A stretch of 64,000 nucleotides of DNA from Perognathus longimembris pacificus (GCF_023159225.1 NC_063174.1:35685691-35749690), one strand, 5' to 3'. Numbered from the stretch's first letter, positions 34,163 through 45,325 are shown. Translations and numbers: made by a program. Notes: generated by a model not told the origin, from the sequence alone.

Positions 34163-34390
34163 GTGTGGGATGCTAGTGGCTCATGGCTGTAATCCTAGCT
34201 ACTCAGAAGGCTAAGATCTGAAGATGAAAGTTCAAAACCAGCATGGGGATGCAAATCCATGAAACTCTTATCTCCAATTAATCACCAAAAAATATGAAGT
34301 GGAGCTGTGGTTCAAGCGGTCGAGTGCTAGCCTTGAGTAAAAAAAAGCTCAGGGACAGCGTCTAGGCCCTGAGTTCAAGACTGGGAAAGA
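34163..34390 (+). mobile_element. B1-ID SINE with purine tail
   Basis: Sense B1-like and right monomers. The 3' end 'gactgggaaagaaggaacg' leads into a (GA)n run at 34404-34421. Confidence 0.9.
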
Positions 34391-34589
34391 AGGAACGAAA
34401 GTAAGAGAGAGAGAGAGAGAGGAGTTTGGAACTGAGACACAGGTTTGGCACCATCAGTGTCTCTCCAGCTTGCATGCAAGCCTGACAATAAGATGAGGAG
34501 TTTTCCTCATTCCTCCATCAGCAATCATCTCCTAACAATAATTTACAGAGTCTTACAATTGCAGTATTTTTTTCTCTTTGGGGCAGGGC

Positions 34590-34720
34590 AGATAGTTCTA
34601 TCCTCAATTATATAAATGAGAAAATCAAGGCTCAGAGGGTTTGTATACTTTGGTCAAGGTTACATTGCTAATAAAAACAAGATATAGTTCAAAGCCAGGT
34701 CCTTTCTATCTGCACTGAGA
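34590..34720 (-). mobile_element. MIR remnant
   Basis: Antisense MIR pattern: 'ttatataaatgagaaaatcaa', 'ggtcaaggttacattgctaa' and 'agttcaaagccaggtc'. Confidence 0.6.
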
Positions 34721-34819
34721 AGATTTAGAATAAAATCAGTCATGTATAAGGCACAGTAGTCTGCTGCATCATTGAATCTGATATCCTAAATTTATGGACT
34801 GCCTGCTTTAAATCTCATT

Positions 34820-34873
34820 CCTCAAAACTCAGCCTCCTGAGTAGCTAGTACGGACATGAACCACCATTGCCTA
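34820..34873 (-). mobile_element. B1 monomer fragment
   Basis: Antisense 'ctcagcctcctgagtagctag', about 54 bases only. Confidence 0.65.
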
Positions 34874-34884
34874 GATAAATTGTT

Positions 34885-35138
34885 TTTTGTTTGTTGTTGT
34901 TGTTTTTTTGTCAGTCGTGGGGCTTGAACTCTGGGCCTGGGCACTGTCCCTGAGCTCTTCAGCTCAAGGCTAGTGCTCTACCACTTTGAGCCACAGCATC
35001 ACTTCTGGTTTTCTGGTGGTTAATTGGAGATAAGAGTCTCATGGACTTTCCTTCCCGGGCTGGCTATGAACCGTGATCCTCAGATCTCAGTCTCCTGAGT
35101 AGTTAGGATTACAGGTATGAACCACCAGCACCCAGCTA
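34885..35138 (-). mobile_element. B1-ID SINE
   Basis: Antisense, complete: (TTG)n/T tail, right monomer and B1-like monomer ending 'gaaccaccagcacccagc'. Confidence 0.92.
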
Positions 35139-35164
35139 TGGATAGATATTTTAAGGCATTTCAT

Positions 35165-35300
35165 CTACCTTTTCTCAGCCCATTTCCTCATCTGCAAAGT
35201 GAAATAGCAATACTCACCCACTAAGTGTTGTGAGAACAAGACAATGTGCAGAAGGCATTTTGCATAGTACCAGGCACATAGTACATAGGTAAGAATGGCA
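35165..35300 (+). mobile_element. MIR remnant
   Basis: Sense MIR pattern: 'catttcctcatctgcaaagtg', 'gtgttgtgagaacaa' and 'taccaggcacatagtacata'. One of the clearest MIR copies here. Confidence 0.7.
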
Positions 35301-36062
35301 GTAGCTCCATACTGTCGTGGAAAGTCCCTATCACAGTGGGTAGTTAATATCAGTTCTCTTTACATCTATCTTCTACTACCTAGCAGTGGAAAGCAGAGTG
35401 TTTTAAGTATCTTTGTATTCTCTAAAATGACTTAAATATGTTAAGTTCATATTTTTTTTGAAGGACAAGAACTTTCTGCCTTTCCACTAAGGCAAACCAT
35501 CCATAAAGGTCTTGCTTTTGTCTCCACCATAAGGAATGTTCTTGATGACTTTTGAAGGGAATCAGAAAGATTACTTTATGCTTGTTACAGAGGATTGGTT
35601 CCCTAGGGGTTGCCCTCTGACCACAAGTCAGGAGAGATGTGGCTCAAGAGAGTAATTTCAGTAAGGAACTGGCCGGCAGCCAGATGAGAAAGGGTCCAGG
35701 AGGGAGCTGAGTGCAGAAACTGGAGATCAAGAGACAACCACATACAGTCTGTCTCAAGTGCTGTGACAAGAAAAGAGCAATGAGCTAGAAGCATAAAGAG
35801 CATCAAAGTCTAAGTCAATCTTGACTTTGAAAGTCTGTGGATTGGCTTTACAGGAGGACAAGCTGGGTGAGAGAAAAGGAGAGGGATTATGTGGATATGG
35901 CCTTAGCTGATGGCCAAGCTAGCATATTGGCATTTGAAAATAGGAAACATCTCTGTACCAGCCTCTTCTCAAAATAGGAAGAGATAGAATCAGAAAGAAG
36001 CTAAAGATATCTATATCATTTAGAACTCTGTGCAAGCAAAAGAAACTGAGTTTAGTTATCTT
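35301..36062. other. Unique non-coding sequence
   Basis: Nothing is recognised. Confidence 0.4.
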
Positions 36063-36305
36063 TTTGTGTGTGTGTCTGCAGGTCCTAGGGCTTGAATTCA
36101 AGGCCTAGGCACTGTCCCTGAACTTTTGTGCTCAAGACTAACGCTCTACCACTTTGAGCTACAGATCCATTTCTGGCTTTTTAGTAGTTAATTGGAGATA
36201 AGAGTCTCACAGACTTTCCTGCCTAGGCTAGCTTTGAACTGTGATCCTCAGATTTCAGCCTCCTAAGTAGCTAGGGTTACAAATGTGAGCCACCAATGCC
36301 TGGCT
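36063..36305 (-). mobile_element. B1-ID SINE
   Basis: Antisense right monomer ('gggcttgaattcaaggcc') and B1-like monomer ('aagtagctagggttacaa'). A short GT run marks its 3' end. Confidence 0.9.
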
Positions 36306-36759
36306 GACTTTGGTAATCTAAAAGAATTTATTGGAAGGATATATCTGTAATCAGGAAGCTCATTTATTTCAAGGAATGCTGATTAAAAGAAACGTGAGAA
36401 GACCAGGAAAGCTTTGAGAGCCTAGGTCAAGAGAAATAATGGAGAAAATCCCCAAGGCTTTCTACCACCAGAAAATCTCCAATCTTTTGATCATTCCTGT
36501 TCCTATATACAGAATCAAGTTTCCTTTGAGTTATACATGTACCTTCCCTCTGGGCCAGCAAAGGCTCTGCAGGAACTGCCTGGGGTAAGAGCCATTCTAG
36601 TGCTACACACTGCAAGAGGTAAGCAGGAAAGAGCGTCAAGGCACTATATAAAAACACAGGGAAATCTACTAAATTGATTCCAAACAGCAAATGTCCAGGA
36701 CCAGGGAAGCAAGTAGCATAATAGAATTTATACCTGGCTCAGGGCCCCAGTGAGTTGTT

Positions 36760-37013
36760 GTTGTTAATTAGTTAATTAACTATTTTGTCAGTCATGGGGC
36801 TTGAACTCAGGGCCTGGGCACTGTCCCTGATCTTTTTTGCCCAAGGATAGTCTTCTACCACTTTGAGCCACAGTGCCACTTCCAGTTTTCAGGTAGTTAA
36901 TTGGAGAGAAGAGTTTCATGGACATTCCTGCCTGGGCTGCCTCTGAACCATGATCCTCAGATCTCAGCCTCTTAAACAGCTAGGATTACAGATGTGAGCC
37001 ACCAGTACATGGC
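36760..37013 (-). mobile_element. B1-ID SINE
   Basis: Antisense, complete. First of a chain of four adjacent antisense SINEs. Confidence 0.9.
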
Positions 37014-37017
37014 TTGT

Positions 37018-37150
37018 TTTATTTTATACCTATTTTATTTTAAGAGGCAGAGTCTCACCATGTTACTCAGGGTGATCCTAAACTCATAGGCACACGTGAT
37101 CTCCTGCCTCAGCCTCTGGAGTAATTTGGACTACATGCATAAAGTTGGCT
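37018..37150 (-). mobile_element. B1 monomer
   Basis: Antisense: 'agaggcagagtctcaccatg' and 'tgcctcagcctctggagtaa'. Confidence 0.8.
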
Positions 37151-37154
37151 CTGG

Positions 37155-37350
37155 ACTTTGTTTGGGATTGTTTTGTTTTGTTGAGACAGGGTCTTGCTAT
37201 GTAGCCATGACTGCCCTGAACTTGCTGCATACACTAGACTGGCCTTAAACTCACTGTATAGTCCAGTCGGGCCTCAAACTTGAAATCTTCTTGCCTCCAG
37301 CTCTGGTTCCTGAATACTGAGATTACAAGCATGTACCATGACATCCCTTT
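37155..37350 (-). mobile_element. B1-like monomer with internal duplication
   Basis: Antisense: 'gagacagggtcttgctatg' at the start, then two versions of the 'gactggcc/cagtcgggcc..aaact' segment before 'ctgagattacaagcatg'. The element is about 60 bases longer than a single B1 monomer because of this. Confidence 0.65.
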
Positions 37351-37354
37351 GTAT

Positions 37355-37465
37355 GGGTGTGGGGGGGGGGGAATGAGGAAGTGAACTCAGGGCCTCACAT
37401 ATGCTAGGAAGCAAGTCCTCTAGGCTACTACTCTAGCAAGTACTCTGAGCTATACCTCACACCCT
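37355..37465 (-). mobile_element. ID monomer, worn
   Basis: Antisense: 'agtgaactcagggcctcac', 'atgctaggaagcaagtcc' and 'ctgagctatacctcac', with an inserted 'ctactctagcaagta' segment. Confidence 0.55.
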
Positions 37466-38086
37466 GCACTTTATTTCTTGAAGCACTTTTAGGCTCACAG
37501 CAAAACTTAGCAGAAGGCACAGAGAATAACTCACCCCTGACTTAACACATTCCCCATCATTTACATCCCACCCCTGGAGTATAACAGTCCACGGACCTAC
37601 ATTGACACATTATCATCCAAAGTCCCCAGTGTACACTAGAGTTCCTTTGGTGTTATATATTTTATGGGTTTGGACAAATGTATCCACCATATAATACCAC
37701 ACAGAGTATTTCCATTGCCATAAAAATCCTCTATGCTCTGCTGATTCATCTCTTTCTCCCGCCGAACCCCTGGCAACCACTGAACTTTTCACTCTCTCCA
37801 CAGTTTTGTCTTTTCCAGACTGCCATATGGTTGAAATCATAACATTTGTAAGTCTTTTCAGATTGGTTTCTTTCATTCAGTACTATGCCTTTAGGTGTCC
37901 TCTATGTTATTTCATGCATTTAAAAACTACTGAATAATATTCCATTGTCTGAATATACCACTGTTTATTTAATCATTCACCCACTGAAGGATGTCTTGGT
38001 CAATTAATATGATCACAATTAAGATAAAATTAAGGGCAAAACTGCTAGTGTTGATGATGTAGACCAGTGATAAGAATGTATGCTTT

Positions 38087-38288
38087 GGGCTGGGAATATG
38101 GCCTAGTGGCAAGAGTGCTTGCCTCGCATACATGAAGCCCTGGGTTCGATTCCTCAGCACCACATATATAGAAAAAGCCAGAAGTGGCGCTGTGACTCAG
38201 GCGGCAGAGTGCTAGTCTTGAGCAAAAAGAAGCCAGGGACAGTGCTCAGGCCCTGAGTTCAAGGCCCAGGACTGGCAAAAAAAAAAAA
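38087..38288 (+). mobile_element. ID-dimer SINE
   Basis: Full sense dimer. A 15-base duplication, aagaatgtatgcttt, lies at 38072-38086 and 38289-38303. Confidence 0.95.
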
Positions 38289-38376
38289 AAGAATGTATGC
38301 TTTATATGAGCAAGACCCTAGTTTTGGTTTGATTCTCAACACATCTGTAATCTTGAATTCGAGAATTCAAGGCCAG

Positions 38377-38579
38377 GGGCTGGGGATATGGCCTAGTGGC
38401 AAGAGAGCTTGCCTCGTATACATGAGGCCCTGGGTTCGATTCCCCAGCACCACATATACAGAAAATGGCCAGAAGTGGCGCTGTGGCTCAAGTGGCAGAG
38501 TGCTAGCCTTGAGCAAAAGGAAGCCAGGGACAGTGCTCAGGCCCTGAGTCCAAGGCCCAGGACTGGCCAAAAAAAAAAA
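38377..38579 (+). mobile_element. ID-dimer SINE
   Basis: Full sense dimer with 'cctcgtatacatgaggccc' and 'gagcaaaaggaagcc'. A 15-base duplication, agaattcaaggccag, lies at 38362-38376 and 38580-38594. Confidence 0.95.
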
Positions 38580-38647
38580 AGAATTCAAGGCCAGTTTGTG
38601 CTACTACATACTGGAATGCTGTGTCAAAAACAAAATACATAGCTGCA

Positions 38648-38860
38648 TGCTAATCATGCCTGTAATCCTAGCTACTCAGGAAGCTGAGATCTGAGGATCA
38701 TAGTTCAAAGCCAACCTGAGCAAGAAAACCCATGAGACTCTTATCTCCAATTACCTACCAAAAAATCTGGAAGTGGAGCTGTGACTCGAGTGGCAGAATG
38801 CTAGCTTTGAGCCTGGACAGAGCCCAGGCCTTGGGCTCAAGCCCCAGACACATAAATGAA
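38648..38860 (+). mobile_element. B1-ID SINE
   Basis: Sense B1-like and right monomers. The right monomer lacks the usual 'caaaagagctcagg' after 'gctttgag'. Confidence 0.85.
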
Positions 38861-39040
38861 AAGAAAAAAGAATGAAGCTGTTATAAACTGTGTGCAGGTT
38901 TTGGTGTTGTTATGAATTTTCAATTCTTTGGGAAACTACCAAGGAGCATCATAGCTAAGTCAGATGGTACTAGGTTCAGTTTATGAGAAATCTCCAAACT
39001 GCCCTCTCAAGTGTCTGGACCATTTCACATGGATCAGAGT

Positions 39041-39245
39041 TCTTTTTTGATACTGGGATTGGCCTCTGGGCCCTTGCTAGGCAGATGTTCTACCACTTGA
39101 GCCACAACTCCACTTTCAGCTTTTTGGTGGCTCGAGATAAGAGTCCAATGGACTTTCTTCCCCACTTTGGCTCCTAACCACAATCCTCAGATTTCAACCT
39201 CCTGAATAGCTGGGATTACAACACAAGCCACCAGCTCCTGGCTTG
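39041..39245 (-). mobile_element. B1-ID SINE
   Basis: Antisense: shortened right monomer ('gcagatgttctaccacttgag'), then B1-like monomer ('gaatagctgggattacaa'). Confidence 0.85.
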
Positions 39246-39345
39246 TCTTTTGAACTTTTATGACTGGGCTGGCCTTGAACCATGATCTACCATCTCCACT
39301 TCCCAAGTATCTAGGATTACAGGCTTGAGCCACCATGCCTGGCTG
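39246..39345 (-). mobile_element. B1 monomer
   Basis: Antisense: 'gactgggctggccttgaacc' and 'tatctaggattacaggcttg'. It sits next to the B1-ID element, with LINE sequence resuming at its right. Confidence 0.8.
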
Positions 39346-39789
39346 AATGAGAATTGCTGTTGCTCTACATCCTTACCAGCATCTGCCACTGTCAGTGTTC
39401 TAGACTTGGCCAATTATAATGGGTGTATAGTGGTGTCCCACTGATGTTCTTTGTAAGGTTTTCAACTATGCGGGAAGGATGGAGGTAAGGCTCAACAAAG
39501 CAACAGGAGGCTCTGAAGATGTAGAAGCTAAGCAACGTCATTTCTCTTTCAAAGGCTGGTATGAAGCTAGGTGATATATCTGCTACCATCCAAAGCCCAT
39601 AATTTATGTAAGAGTTAAGTCCATAAATACCATTACAAAGGTAGGATTTTGTGAACTTTGCACAGCAATGAACTATGATCAGGAGGGAGTGAATTGTGAT
39701 AGAGGAAGCAAATGTAAAAGGTTATTAAAGATGTCCTTAAATGTTTAGAAAATGTCAGAGGGATGGAAAGTGCTCTCAGAGGAATAACC

Positions 39790-39908
39790 ACCACAAAAGC
39801 CAGAAATGGGTCTGTAGTTCAAGTGGTAAAGCATCAGCCTTGAGCGAAAAAGCTGAAGGACAGTGTCCAGGCCCTAGGATCAAACCCCAGTACTAGCCCG
39901 CACACATG

Positions 39909-39909
<1 letters not shown>
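39790..39909 (+). mobile_element. Right monomer alone
   Basis: Begins 'caaaagccagaaatgggtctg' and ends 'ccccagtactagcccgcac'. No left module. The 3' end runs into (CA)n. Confidence 0.75.

Positions 39910-39955
<46 letters not shown>
39910..39955 (+). repeat. (CA)n microsatellite
   Basis: About 22 CA units attached to the right monomer at 39790. Confidence 0.95.
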
Positions 39956-39957
<2 letters not shown>

Positions 39958-41866
39958 TAGTAAATTAAGAGGAAAAGGCCAAAGCTAAAGAAATCCACGT
40001 GAGAATATGACACACATTGGAAAGCACACCAATGAAACCATATCACTGAGTCCTTCTAAGTGTGGATTTAACTGTGAGGGTTGTTAGGATTTGGGGGGAT
40101 ACAGTTGACTAGGAGTCCTGAGAATCATGGGGAACACATCATTCCCTGTCCCTACACACCTCCACTCCACCCCACTCTTCTGCTCTCCTAATTTAGCAGT
40201 CAATCCAGGTTCTGGGCATATTTAAAAGAATTTCTGCCCTAGAGATTAAAAACTAAACTCCAAGCTAGTCACCTCCCTCTGTGCCTCTCTTTGCCCGGAT
40301 ACAAGGAGCTTAGTTGCCTGAGGAAGGACAAAGGAGTATTGTTAAAAGGAGCCTAGTTACAAGAAGGCTTTGCAACTAAGAGCTTTTATGCTGCTATCTA
40401 AGCCATTCTCCATCCCCCCCCCCACCAAAGGGGGTGTTGTGAGCCTCTCCCAATCCTGTCCCATCATATCAGTTCAAAGAGAAATTTCAGCCAGGCGCAG
40501 TGATTACAGGAGAATATGTTAAGACTTGGCAACATCCATAGGCTAAGAATTTCTATCACATCTCATGCAAGCCCCATTTCTGGCTCTACTTGGTCCTGGG
40601 ATGGGGTAGAGTTGGGGGGGAAATCTTTCCGTTTGTAGATTTGAGTCAAATGGTTTCTCTCATAGATGCTGGCTAAGTGACAGGCTGGCCTGAAGCACAA
40701 GAGTGTGTGGATTGCATGCTAGAAGGTAGGGGTAAAATTTATCTCTCCTCTTTTACCCTCCTCATCCTGGCCCTTTTAGAACTCAGCCATTTTCAAAAGG
40801 CTGTGTAAGCCCAAGGGATTGATAATCCATGGAATCTACTTTTGCCTTGGGAATTCATTCAGTTGAAGTAGTCTATTATCTTTAGGTGCTAATTAAATAA
40901 TATATGTGTATTTAGTGTTTTCTCTTGCCTAATACTGTGCTATTTGAAGGCCAAGCTCCTGACTTCAAGGAATTTGTTCCATTCAACCATCACTAATGTA
41001 TCCTGTACTATGCTAAGGATTCAGATCCTACAGGTAACAAAGCTTTACATCTACCAGTATGGAAGATGAGAATGTTACAGGAGGGTTTGTAATGAAGCAT
41101 CAGCCCATACTCCAAGAGACTGCTTTAACTTCTGCACCTCCCATACAGCTCAAGGTCTGTGGGTATTTGTGTTCTACAATGGGGCTGAGTCTATGGCTTG
41201 CCTTTATCTCTACTACATTTTATTTGCAAAGTAAACTCTGCTTTGACCTCAACATTGACTGATATTTTAAATTGGCACATACTTCTTTCTGTCAAAAGAC
41301 TGTTACCCTGTTTCTTGCCCACAGCTTAGGTCAAGATCAGCCGTGTCCTTCAGCACAGGACAGATGTGGGGAAGGAATAGGAACAGTAACCGCACTGGTG
41401 GAAACTTTTCTTACTCCCCCTTCCCATACCCATGGGTGATAATGGCGGGTACATAGAGCTATGACCTCTCCAGGGAATATAATAGCAAGGTCTATGGTCA
41501 GGGAGGGAAAGAGGGTAGATTTCTAGGGATACAAACAAGAACACAGAAAGGACAGGCCCTTTGTTGTAGGCCTGCATGACTGCAGAGAGGAGAGGCTTTG
41601 AAAGAAACTGGTTGTTTAGGAGCCCATTTTTGACTCCGAAATGCCCTTTAAGTTGTATAATGAAAGACTAATATTCTAGCCTTTGATCTTCTACTGTTTT
41701 AATCCTTATTTGTGTTCTAGAAAGACATTGGATGCACTGGGCCCTCATCCCTGGCCTACTTGATACATAGCCCTTGGCTGAAGTGAGCTGGATATTGAAG
41801 GAAAAGCCATGACAGTCTTTGGTGCTGCAGTGAGGAATGTGGATGAATGTGGGTGGCCATAGAAGG
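39956..41866. other. SINE-free stretch
   Basis: About 1.9 kb without recognised repeats or exons. An AT-rich 'gctaattaaataatatatg' near 40888 is the only motif noted. Confidence 0.4.
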
Positions 41867-41876
41867 GTGAGAAGTG

Positions 41877-42020
41877 GGGGCTGGGAATATGGCTTAGAGG
41901 TAGAGTGCTTGCCTAGCACGCATGAAGCCCTGGGTTCAATTCCTTAGTACCACATAAACAGAAAAAAGCCTGAAGTGGCGCTGTGGCTCCAGTGGTTGAG
42001 TGCTACCCTTGAGCAAAAGA

Positions 42021-42023
<3 letters not shown>
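41877..42023 (+). mobile_element. ID-dimer SINE, 3' part replaced by (GA)n
   Basis: Sense ID monomer (older type, 'gaggtagagtgcttgcctagcac') and the first part of the right monomer to 'gagcaaaagaagc', where (GA)n starts instead of the expected 'cagggacagtgc'. A near-repeat of the left flank 'ggtgagaa' follows the GA tract and may be the target duplication. Confidence 0.85.

Positions 42024-42094
<71 letters not shown>
42024..42094 (+). repeat. (GA)n microsatellite
   Basis: About 35 GA units with one AAAG interruption, starting inside the right monomer. Confidence 0.95.
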
Positions 42095-42694
42095 GTGAGA
42101 AATGAGAAGTGAGAGAAGGAAAACTTGGGACTTCATCTTGGAACCACTGGTCATGGCGTTCCCACCCAGATCTGCATACAGCCAGGCCTCTGAGCCACAC
42201 CCAGTGAGCTCCGTGTTCCTTCTTTGCTCAAGTGGAGAAAATGACTGAAAACGTCATTTCCCTGACAGGATGTGAAATAGTCTTGGATTAGAAGTTGAAA
42301 CCCAACTTAACTCTGTCCCCAGACTTGTGTCTGCTCCTTCAAGGCTTGAACAACTGCCAGACCACAAGAACATACTGTATAAGAGGAATCGGTAATGCTA
42401 TTGTGGTCATCACTTAATTGCTTTGAAGAGTTATAATACAGATACAGACAATATCAGAAGCATGTGGGTCCCCTTTGATCTGAAATTGATCCCCAATTCC
42501 CCCAGGCCCCCATTGCCATATCCTCTCCAGGGTCACATCCAGGACACAAAGGGCCAGCACTAAAATTGAGGGATGGTGGTAGTGGGAGCACATTTGGGCA
42601 CTTAGATTGGCCGCTTGTGGCTTTATTGAGTTGGTTATCAACTTTCCTGAATCTCAGCTTGCTCTCTTACTCATGAGATCAATACTTTTAAAAC

Positions 42695-43310
42695 ATTTTG
42701 CTAGCTTTATTAGAAAAATGATTCATACTCCTTAAAAAATGTTCATATAATATTAAAAAGAACAAAGCAGGAACTAAAAAATAGTATATCAAATTTCTAT
42801 ACCCAAATATAGTCACTGTTGGGGGAAAAATGTCTGGGGGGGAAATCTTTTACAAACTTTTAGATACATGTAGGTATATGTGTATATTTTTTATTTTTTA
42901 ATAAAAAATTGTATTTACTTAGAAGCATTCAGAATGTCAACAAAACAGCTGCAACTTTATTTTTCAATTACAGACTGGTATTCAGTTAACAGAACAATTA
43001 TTTTGTATAAGCTGCATTAGACAACTGAAGGTGAAAAAACTACCATCCCCATATATAGCTAATTTGTGCTGTGCAAAATAAACTATATCGATAGAATGCA
43101 TCCTCCCATGTTAATAAGTAGGATTCTTCATCTTGAATTTTTATGGCTGCATAGTGTTGTATTTTCTTGATGAATTGGCATAATACTGCTTTACTTATGA
43201 GGGCCCAATTGATGGACACTTAAAACATATCCTTTATTTTTGTTTTATTGCTGCTATAAAGATTGTGAAAATCCCTTCATCCTTCTCCTAACATGACATG
43301 AGAAATTTTC
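42695..43310 (-). mobile_element. Old L1M-type LINE 3' remnant
   Basis: On the minus strand AATAAAGC lies at the left end. 'ttttatggctgcatagtgttg' and 'ttgatggacacttaaaa' at the right are typical of mammalian L1M 3' regions. A segment at about 42886-43090 does not fit and looks inserted. Confidence 0.5.
42886..43090 (-). pseudogene. Possible 3'-UTR-only retrocopy
   Basis: Read on the minus strand, unique AT-rich sequence runs through an internal AATAAAG to ATTAAA followed by an A-rich stretch, resembling the 3' end of an mRNA. It sits inside LINE-like sequence. No coding part is included, and no parent gene is assigned. It could instead be a lineage-specific part of the LINE. No clear target duplication was found. 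Confidence 0.3.
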
Positions 43311-43434
43311 AATGATGTAACTCAAGAATAAATACAAAGATCATAAAATGCTATATCAGCAAAACCAGGGATTTGGAGTGGAGAAGATTCTAGACATTTT
43401 TCATCTATTCTCACCTCTATAAAGAACTTCCAGT

Positions 43435-43668
43435 ACAAGCAGCCTTTCAGTACAGGTTCATGCCTGTAATTCCAGCTACTTGGAAGGCTGAGATCTGAGG
43501 ACTGTAGTTCAAAGCCAGCCTGAGCAGGATAGGCCATGAGACTCTTATTTCTAAATAACCACCTAAAAACTAAAGTGAAACTGTGGCTCAAAGTGGAAGA
43601 GCATTAGCCTTGAGCACAAAAGCTCAGGGACATGCCCAGGCTCTGAGTTCAAGCCCCATGACTGACAA
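43435..43668 (+). mobile_element. B1-ID SINE
   Basis: Sense B1-like and right monomers. The 14-base sequence aaagaacttccagt at 43421-43434 and 43669-43682 is a perfect target duplication. Confidence 0.95.
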
Positions 43669-44185
43669 AAAGAACTTCCAGTTTTATGTACAATATTACT
43701 ATTTCACTGACTTAAGTGACAAATGCATTTAGGAAAACAATTTCAGTATTTCAGTGGATTTATCTCAACACTAAAAATTGTGCTTCCCCAATGAACCACC
43801 CTTTTCTCAAGAGTGGGTTTTGTTATGAGACCCTGGGCCAGTGTAAGTATGAACCCTTGTGCCAAGGAAATTTATGCTTTCAGGATCAGACAGACCATTC
43901 AGAAGCCATCTGAATCTCCCCATTGGCTGGTGGTCTTTAGAAGGAGCATCTGCCTGTGCCACCACTTGAACAATGCCTCTTGGGGTTCTATTCTAGGAAT
44001 CTGCCTAATTCTGCTCCATCCCCAATCTCTCTTCTTCTGTAGGACACCTGTTTTGCATCTGCACCTGATTCATTAGGCTGTTTCTATCTTATAAAGGGAC
44101 CCAAACTAGTATTCTTCTTCTAGAACTGGACCAGGAAGTTTGAAATTTTAAAAGAGATATTTTTTGAAAAAATTTAATTTATTTT

Positions 44186-44379
44186 GGGGGCTGGGAATAT
44201 GGCCTAGTGGTAAAGTGCTTGCCTTGTATACATGAAGCCCTGGATTTGATTCCTCAGCACCACATATATAGAAAAGGCCAGAAGTGGTGCTGTGGTTCAA
44301 GTGGTAGAGTGTTAGCCTTGAGCAAAAAGAAGCCATAGACAGTGCTCAGGCCCTGAGTTCCATCCCCAGGACTGGCAAA
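44186..44379 (+). mobile_element. ID-dimer SINE
   Basis: Full sense dimer. Its tail is (TA)n instead of poly(A). Confidence 0.93.
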
Positions 44380-44440
44380 ATATATATATATATATATATA
44401 TAAAATAAGATATATATATAAATCATATATATATATATAT
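44380..44440. repeat. (TA)n tract between two SINE tails
   Basis: TA repeats with a short non-TA interruption. They join the 3' end of a sense ID-dimer to the 3' end of an antisense B1-ID SINE. Confidence 0.95.
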
Positions 44441-44662
44441 TTGTCAGTCGTGGGGCTTAAGTTTAGGACCTGGGCGCTGCCCCTGAGCTTTTTTACACAA
44501 GGTTAGCACGCTACTACTTTGAGCCACAGCACCACTTTTGATTTTCTGGTAGTTAATTGGAGGTAAGAGTCTTTCCTGCCCAGGCTGGCTGTGAACTGAG
44601 ATCTTTAGATCTCAGCCTCTTGAGTAGCTAGGATTACAGATATGAGCCACTGGTGTCCAGCT
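44441..44662 (-). mobile_element. B1-ID SINE
   Basis: Antisense right monomer ('ggggcttaagtttaggacctg') and B1-like monomer ('gagtagctaggattacag'). Confidence 0.9.
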
Positions 44663-44891
44663 AAAATGATCTTTTAAAAGGTACGCTGTCATATAACTGC
44701 TCTAATAACTCCAAAAACAACTTCTACTTGAGCATGTGCAGAAGAATCTCTTCCTGTCCCCTGCCTGGGTGACATGTCTAGTTGACATGTCTTCCTGGAA
44801 TGAGTGCTAAGTCGATGATGATTTGTGCAGACTTCTTTAGATCTTGTTTGTTGCACAATAGGGAGAGGCATGCATTACTTTGGAGCCAGAT

Positions 44892-44951
44892 TGTGTGTGT
44901 GTCTGTGTGTGTGTGCATGCGCATGTGCACACACATACACACACACACACT
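44892..44951. repeat. (TG)n-CATGCGCATG-(CA)n palindrome
   Basis: About 60 bases of nearly perfect alternating purine-pyrimidine centred on the palindrome CATGCGCATG (44916-44925), with GT arms on one side and CA arms on the other. It lies at the 3' end of an antisense SINE. Confidence 0.9.
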
Positions 44952-45162
44952 CAGTCCAGTGGCTTGAATTCTGGGCACTGTCTCTGCTCAAACCTAGCAC
45001 TCCACTACTTCCACCATTGCTAAACTTCTGGCTTTTTGGTGGTTAAAACTGGAGATAAGAGTCTTACAAACGTTCCTTCCTGCTCTGGTTTGAACATGAT
45101 CCTCTGCTCTCAGCCTCCTGAGTAGCTAAGAGTACAGGCTTGAGCTATCAATGCTCAGCTGG
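44952..45162 (-). mobile_element. B1-ID SINE
   Basis: Antisense right monomer ('ggcttgaattctgggcac') and B1-like monomer ('gagtagctaagagtacagg'). Confidence 0.85.
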
Positions 45163-45249
45163 AGCCATATTCTTAAGCTGAGAAGGGAGAGAATGTTCTT
45201 TTTATCTTTCTTTACTATACACTCATCTTATCCCCAGGCCGCCCACTCT

Positions 45250-45325
45250 CTGGGGCTGGAATTTGAAACCAGAACTTGGCATACACCAGGCAGGCACTCT
45301 AAGCTACATCCTCATTTCCACCCTA
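45250..45325 (-). mobile_element. ID monomer
   Basis: Antisense: 'ggaatttgaaaccagaac' and 'caccaggcaggcactctaag'. Confidence 0.6.

Larger units (their letters stand above)
38050..38640 (+). mobile_element. ID + B1-like composite, split by two ID-dimers
   Basis: An ID-like part ('gaccagtgataagaatgtatg', 'tttggtttgattctcaac') and a B1-like part ('atctgtaatcttgaattc', 'gtgctactacatactgg', 'gtgtcaaaaac') become continuous once the two ID-dimer insertions are set aside. Confidence 0.6.
37470..39450 (-). mobile_element. Old L1M-type LINE 3' remnant, heavily interrupted
   Basis: On the minus strand the 3' end is at the left with AATAAA near 37482. Blocks in mammalian L1M order are recognisable: 'cctggcaaccactgaac', 'tgaataatattccattgt', 'ataaactgtgtgcagg' and 'accatttcacatggatcag'. 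SINEs at about 38050-38860 and 39041-39345 interrupt it. No open frame survives. Confidence 0.6.
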
